Below are positions 58,692-64,000 of a stretch of 64,000 nt of DNA, in pieces. Position 1 is the first letter of the stretch; every line of letters begins with the position of its first letter. The position numbers and the translations under genes are program-made. Origin of the DNA: Theropithecus gelada (taxonomy: Eukaryota > Chordata > Mammalia > Primates > Cercopithecidae). The notes beneath the pieces are model-generated. The model made no database searches, was not told the DNA's origin, and was given only the letters and a program-made list of their open reading frames with translations. The stretch covers positions 103,334,583 through 103,398,582 of the forward strand of contig NC_037677.1 of assembly GCF_003255815.1 (NCBI RefSeq), given 5' to 3'.

Positions 58692-58995
58692 TCATTTATT
58701 TATTTATTTATTTGAGACGGAGTCTCACTCTGTCGCCCAGGTTGGAGTGCAGTGGCACGATCTCTGCTTACTGCAAGCTCCGCCTCCCGGATTCATGCCA
58801 TTCTCCTGCCTCAGCCTCCCGAGTAGCTGGGACTACAGGCACCTGCCACCACGCCCGGTTAATTTTTTGTATTTTTAGTAGAGACGGGGTTTCACCATGT
58901 TAGCCAGGATGGTCTCAGTCTCCTGACCTCGTGATCTGCCTGCCACGGCCTCCCAAAGTGCTGGGATTACAGGCTTGAGCCACCGTGCCCGACCA
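58692..58995 (-). repeat. AluY element
   Basis: Reverse, young-type Alu (GAGACGGAGTCTCACTCTGT, GCAAGCTCCGCCTCCCGG) with (TTTA)n tail. ATCGTTTT recurs at both flanks. Confidence 0.93.
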
Positions 58996-59725
58996 TCGTT
59001 TTACTTTTAGACATGATGCTGCACTGATGATCTTTGTAGGTAAATATCTGTATGTGTCTCTAATCTCTCTCGTTTTTCAACAGAAAGAACTGTTATAGGA
59101 GGAAATATTGCAATCTTCCCTTATTCATAAGGTTTAAGTCCATAAGGTATAAGAGTGCTTAAAATGTTTAGAATATTTACCTTATTACTATACTGTATTT
59201 TTCATGTATTTTTTAATCTGTCAATTTAGAACCTTCATTCTTTGTTTTGGGAATTAAAATGACTTAAACACAGAGGTTAGTACCCTTCTTACAGGTCTGT
59301 TTTGTTTCTCGGGAGCAGCCAGGCTTGCTTTTTTCCTTGGCTAGGACAGAGGAGAGACAGGAAAAGGTAAAATAGAGTGTGACTGTGAGTGTGTGCATGC
59401 GTGTGTGTGTATGTGTATAACATCTTCCTTTTGGAAAAGATGTGTGAGTTGGCCAACTGAACAGACAGGAGAGCTCAGAACTATTGGGAGAGAACCCTGC
59501 CTCCATGGTCAACCAAGAAAATCAGTCACAGAGAAAGTGCATTTTCTTCTGACACCTCCGTTTCATGTCAGACTCTAAAACGCTCCTTAAAAAAAGACAA
59601 ACAAAAATTTTATTAACCCAAAAGTCTTGCCCTTAATTAGTAGGTCAACAGGGATCCTCTGGACAACGGCTCAGAGCCAGGGCAGAGGGACACCTAAAAT
59701 GAGAAAGGGACATTAGTAACAACAA
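58996..59725. other. Intron with a GT microsatellite
   Basis: GT/ATGT run at about 59388-59418. No exon recognised. Confidence 0.5.
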
Positions 59726-60045
59726 AGGCCAGGTACGGTAGCTCACGCTGTAATCCCAGCACTTTGGGAGGCTGAGGCAGGCAGATCACGAAGTCAGGAG
59801 ATCAAGACCATCCTGGCTAACATGGTGAAACCCCATCTTTACTAAAAATACAAAAATTAGCCAGGCATGGTGGCGGCCACCTGTAGTCCCAGCTACTTGG
59901 GAGGCTGAGGCAGGAGAATGGCGTGAACCCGGGAGGTGGAGCTTGCAGCGAGCTGAGATCGCGCCACTGTACTCCAGCCTGGGCGACAGGGCGAGACCCC
60001 ATCTCAAAAAAGAAAAAGAAAAAAAAAAAAAAAAGAAAGAAACAA
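59726..60045 (+). repeat. AluY element
   Basis: Forward Alu with AAC AACAAA-type flanks; body has young-type GAATGGCGTGAACCCGGG. Tail A/G-rich. Confidence 0.92.
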
Positions 60046-60329
60046 CAAAACACAATCCAGAATTGAGTTTATTCACCATTTTTGTTGGTCTCTTCATTGA
60101 CTGAGCAACTGAACAAAGGTATAATAAATAAAAGGTCAAGGAGGAACAATTATTCCTTCCAGAACAATTCCAGTTAGTAGAAAGAAATGATAAAAATAAA
60201 GACAAACTTCATTAGCACACTATAGTAATAATTGCTGTAGGCAAGATTGGCGAATACTAAAGTTAGTGGCCAAACCCATGTTCTCAAAGTATCTCTCCAA
60301 AATCTTAATCAATTTTCTGGTTATATTAA

Positions 60330-61110
60330 CATATGTTCACACACTTTTTGATACTTATCCTGCCAGGAGTTAGAGCTTAATTCTCCTTCCCTTGAGTGTG
60401 GGCTGAACTTAGTTACTTGCTTCCAACAGAGTATGGGACAAGAAAAAGAGTAACTTTCCAATGGAGAAATCTGGGAGTTTCCAACAAATAAGAATATGGG
60501 ACAAGAAAAAGAGTAACTTTGCAATGGAGAAACCTGGGAGATGCCACCTTCACCACGTGATCAAAGTTAATATCATCAGTAATAAGACATATTGTTATCT
60601 TGTACTCCTTGATATGAGGTGATGACAAGGGTACATCATTTCTGTGATATTCTTCCCAACAATCTATAACCCTGTAATCATGAGAAAATATCAGACTAAC
60701 CCAATTTGAGAGGCATTCTACAAAATACCTGACTAGTACTTTTCAAAACTGGCCAGGTCATCAGAGACAAGGAAAGACAGAGGAACTCCCATGGATTTGA
60801 AGAGACTAAAAAGACATGAAAAATAAATGCAATTTGGGATTCTGGATTGTATCCTGGGTCAGGAAAAAAGAAAAGCTGGGGGTGGGGGGTGGTATTAGTA
60901 GAAAACCTGGAGAAATCCAGACAGTCTCTATTTTAGTTCATTGTTTTCTACCAATGTTAATTTTTTTAATGGTGAACACTGCACCATGGTAATGTAAGAT
61001 GTTAACATTAGGTAAAGCTGGGTGAATAGCATATGGGAACTCTCTGTATTATCTTTGTAATTGTTTTGTAATTCTAAAATTATTTTTAAATAAAAGAGGA
61101 AAAAAATCCT
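60330..61110 (+). repeat. L1M LINE 3' region with internal tandem duplication
   Basis: Continuous L1 3' untranslated wording: TGGGCTGAACTTAGTTACTT, CTATAACCCTGTAATCATGA, GAGGCATTCTACAAAATACC, GATGTTAACATTAGGTAAAG, and TCTAAAATTATTTTTAAATA at the end. Within it about 60 bp are present twice (60419-60477 and 60478-60540). Confidence 0.85.
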
Positions 61111-62394
61111 ATGCCCAAATCTTATTAAGGACATGAATTAGAGCAAAGCCACAATTTCCTTCAGAGAGGAGAGTAATCTGTTTAGTAAGTCAGCCTCATC
61201 ACATGGAATGGACTGGGTATGCTGTCATTAAAGCAGGTAAACAACTGTATCACTTCAGCTGTCCTATATTTATGATTCAGGCATTTCAACAATCACAAAA
61301 AAATAAAGCTACTTCATTTTTCAAAAAAAGGTTAAGGTTGTTATAGTGGCTCTTATTTCTGGGATGTTCTTATTTTTCATTTATTCATAAGTAGAAAACA
61401 ATGCTGACACCCATAATTCTTATTTATTCTAGGGCTTCCCTGGTTACCACAGAAAGAACCTGATAGCAGATGACAACCTAAAGATGTTGGGTCCAGGAGC
61501 TGCTGAAATGTGAGGTCAAATGTGAGGCTTATGCCTGATGTGGTTGTCTGCTATGTCTCTTTTGGATTCCTCTCTCTCAGGCATCTTGCTTTCCTTGGCT
61601 ACTGAATTACTCAGGAAGGCCAACTGATCATAGAAGGCAATGGAAGAGCTGGTTTGTTCTCTCGGATGGTGAAGCAGAAGCTATCCCAGGCGCATAAATA
61701 TTCTAACAAGTTTCATTTGTCACAATAGAGTCATAAAGTTGCTCTGCTGAGCACATGATAATGGCTTTGTAATTCAATTATTGGTAGTATTTGTCTTCTA
61801 GGATTTATCTGCCTTAAACTTAAGCACTCATGTAAAACCCTTTACCATAAATCTCATAAATGCAGGTTCTGTCCCCCACCCCAGGGCACATCTTGCTATG
61901 CCTGTGAAAACCTTGACAGCTTTCTCTAAATTATGTAATTGTTCTCTTTAGAGGTGTTGATGTTTTAAGTGCCAAAGTCAACGATAAAAAATAGTGGGAC
62001 AGATCCATTTCCTCTAGTGTAGAGGAAGAGATTCTTTAGAGGAAGAGAATCCTGACAGACCAAGTTCCATTCTCAAACTAAAACGATATTTTCATCCATT
62101 TCTCTAGCATTTTTTAGAAGAGATTCCTGCAAGTCATAGGAGGTCAGATGAGATGTCTTCTAAGTTCTATTTGATCCTGAGATTCCGATGCCTAAATACA
62201 TCAGGGCTTGTCACCTACATAGGTTCACTAGTCTTACAGTTGGTTTTAGAATTTTCCTCTGTCTACTCTGCCTTTCTTTTCTGCTCAGTCAAGTAAGTCA
62301 ACCTTCAGTTTTTGGGTCTTCTCTACTCTTCTGTCTTGAATTTAGCATTCCATATCTCAGTAGTTATCTACTATGACAACCCTATTTAACCTTC
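61111..62394. other. Intron, no feature recognised
   Basis: About 1.3 kb with no transposon, exon or long open frame recognised. A short doublet AGAGGAAGAGATTCTTT lies near 62018-62048. Confidence 0.5.
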
Positions 62395-62680
62395 AATTTG
62401 AAAATGTACTTAAAGATACAAAATGACACCTAGATAGGAAGAATAAGTGCTCTTGTTCTGTAGCACAACAGGATGACTACAGTTAACAATAATATATTAT
62501 ATATTTTCAAACAGCAAGAGGAGAAGATATAGAGTGATCCCAGCCCAAAGAAATAAATGTTTGAGAAGATGGATATGCTAATTACTCTGATCTGATAACT
62601 ATACATTATATGTATCCCATAAATATGTACTATTCTGTGTCAATTGAAATATTAAAATAAATAAAATGAATAAATAATGC
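62395..62680 (+). repeat. L1 (L1MA-type) 3' end
   Basis: TTCTGTAGCACAACAGGATG, ACTACAGTTAACAATAATAT, AGATGGATATGCTAATTAC and CCCATAAATATGTACTATTC, then an A-rich end. Clear L1 3' untranslated region. Confidence 0.88.
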
Positions 62681-62828
62681 TACCTCATCCCCATTATCTG
62701 TCCTACATTTTTCACTCACTCAGAAAATATTTATTGAGCACCTCTTCCATCCATTCCAAAATGCTATTTTTTTCTCATTTTAACATCTTGTACATCAGCA
62801 GGTATCTTATGATTGCTAAAATGTTTTA

Positions 62829-63265
62829 CAGGCATACTTGCATACTTTCATTACACTTCATGTTATTGCTCTTCACAGATATTGAGGGGTTTTTTTGGTT
62901 TGTTTGTTTGTTTTTACAAATTGAAGGTTTGTGGCAACTCTTCATGCAGCAATTCTATCAGTGCCATTTTTCCAAAAGTACGTGCTCATTTCATATCTCC
63001 ATGCCACATTTTGGTATAATTTTTGCAATATTTCATACTTTTTCACTATTATAACACCTGCTACGGTGATGTGTGATCAGCGATCTTTGATGTGACTATT
63101 GTGATTGTTTTGGAGTGCTACAAACAACAATCATGTAAGACTGTGAACTTAATTGATAAATGGCATGTGTGTTCTGATGACTCCACAGATCACAGATGCC
63201 CCCATCTCTCTCCCTCTCCTCAGGCCTCCCTATTCCCTGAGATGCAAGAATATTGCAACATTCAC
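62829..63265 (+). mobile_element. Tigger1 5' end (truncated DNA transposon)
   Basis: Starts CAGGCATAC at its terminal inverted repeat, then ACAAATTGAAGGTTTGTGGC, GATCAGCGATCTTTGATGTG and CAGGCCTCCCTATTCCCTGA, the Tigger1 noncoding lead. It stops before the transposase region, so the element is a 5' fragment. Frames across it are not functional. Confidence 0.9.
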
Positions 63266-63454
63266 TTCTTTGTGGAATGAAACTCACAATATATCTTAGA
63301 TATACTTAATGTAATCGGCAGCATTTTTTTTTTGCTGATACATAAAATAATAATTCATCTTCATTTGATGAATATTTAGACTTTATGATACACAGTACTC
63401 GCCACCACTGTTCTAGGGACTTTGCTGTCTCCGCTCTGTGGTCAATTTCTTCTT

Positions 63455-63495
<41 letters not shown>

Positions 63496-64000
63496 TGTGT
63501 GTAAGAATCCTTTCCTTTTGTCTTCTTCTCCCACATTTACCTATATTCTCTGCAAAACATATGTCAATATTGATTATATTGATTAATCCTACATCTCAGT
63601 ATTTTGCTTTCAGGATATAGAAAGGGGAAGCATGATTCAACGAGAGGAGGAATATTACCCAAATATACGTAATGTGGCATACCCAACTTCTCATTTTGAG
63701 GGAAGTTATTTATCACATTTAAGTTATGGAGGAGCAGAAATGCCATCATGCTAGGTAGAAGCATAATTTTGCTTTTGTTTTTATTTGGGAGTTATACATG
63801 GTTTCAAAACACCTGCACAGGTGACAAGTTTTCAAAGGGTAGACTGTGATTTACTTCTGCCTGAACTATATTTCTCAGAGTCTCTGTGTGATTTCATATT
63901 AGAATTCGCCAAAAGGAAATATGATATTTGGAAGTCAGGAAAGGAGCGGCATTCAATTCCTTCCAAGACACATTTTAGTTAGAGGTAGTGAGAGGCAGAT
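63266..64000. other. Intron with a (GT)n microsatellite
   Basis: GT array at 63458-63502, about 22 units with one AT interruption. No exon recognised to the window edge. Confidence 0.6.

Larger units (their letters stand above)
1..64000 (-). other. SORCS1: SORCS1 gene interior (internal exons and introns)
   Basis: The whole window is read as the inside of SORCS1 on the minus strand. Five exons join in phase into one uninterrupted peptide of about 200 residues matching the VPS10 domain of SorCS1, a neuronal sorting receptor that traffics cargo such as APP and synaptic adhesion proteins between plasma membrane, endosome and Golgi. Intron sizes between them are 19404, 2567, 7573 and 10862 bp, in keeping with the very long introns known for SORCS genes. 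The assignment to SORCS1 rather than SORCS2 or SORCS3 rests on recalled paralogue sequence: stretches such as PFPGYIDPDSL and LTSGGRPHYYVSYRR fit SorCS1. The promoter, signal peptide, propeptide, PKD and leucine-rich parts, membrane segment and tail lie outside the window. Confidence 0.9.

Noticed and set aside
62677..63054. 125-codon frame over the Tigger1 end as a transposase
   Set aside because: This is the noncoding 5' part of Tigger1; no transposase motifs are present.
1..64000. CRISPR arrays, operons, phage or defence systems
   Set aside because: The repeats are primate SINEs, LINEs, DNA transposons and microsatellites; the genes have introns. Nothing prokaryotic is present.

Overview
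The window is primate nuclear DNA lying entirely inside one large gene on the minus strand. Five internal coding exons can be read, with canonical splice sites and continuous reading phase. Together they give 601 coding bases, about 200 residues. The conceptual peptide is recognised as the middle of the VPS10 domain of SorCS1, a sortilin-family type I membrane sorting receptor (SORCS1). In transcript order the exons are 44831-44895, 25308-25426, 22651-22740, 14898-15077 and 3889-4035. Neither end of the gene is in the window, and I recognise no further exon in the 19.1 kb upstream of the first or the 3.9 kb downstream of the last.

The organism is very likely an Old World monkey (macaque, baboon or relative) rather than human. 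The young Alu at 18577-18890 carries a set of diagnostic bases that I know from cercopithecoid AluYR subfamilies. A second Alu at 54146-54450 shares its first diagnostic change. The species cannot be fixed further from this window alone.

The rest is intron, about 98-99 percent of the window. From left to right: 1-3.9 kb holds an Alu tail, an old repeat split by an L1 3' end, and a hAT element. The 10.9 kb intron at 4-14.9 kb holds three MIRs, L2, AluJ, an L1 end, a Tigger-like element and two Alus. The 7.6 kb intron at 15.1-22.6 kb holds MER5-like, MER2, MIR, L2, the AluYR, palindromes, a CTCF-like motif and a 200 bp purine tract next to an exon. The 2.6 kb intron at 22.7-25.3 kb holds Alu sequence and a GT tract. 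The 19.4 kb intron at 25.4-44.8 kb is rich in Alu, L2 and L1 pieces plus a MADE1 hairpin. The last 19.1 kb holds many Alus including a head-to-head chimera, dinucleotide microsatellites, L1 3' ends, a second Tigger-like element split by an Alu, and a Tigger1 5' end.

No tRNA, rRNA, CRISPR, prokaryotic feature or independent protein-coding gene was found. Most open frames longer than 60 codons here are Alu-, L2- or low-complexity-derived. I see no new enzymatic or defence system. The points worth a second look are splicing-related (a weak acceptor beside a pyrimidine-rich transcript tract, inverted Alus around an in-frame exon), several hairpins, a 42 bp dispersed duplication, and lineage-specific Alu insertions.
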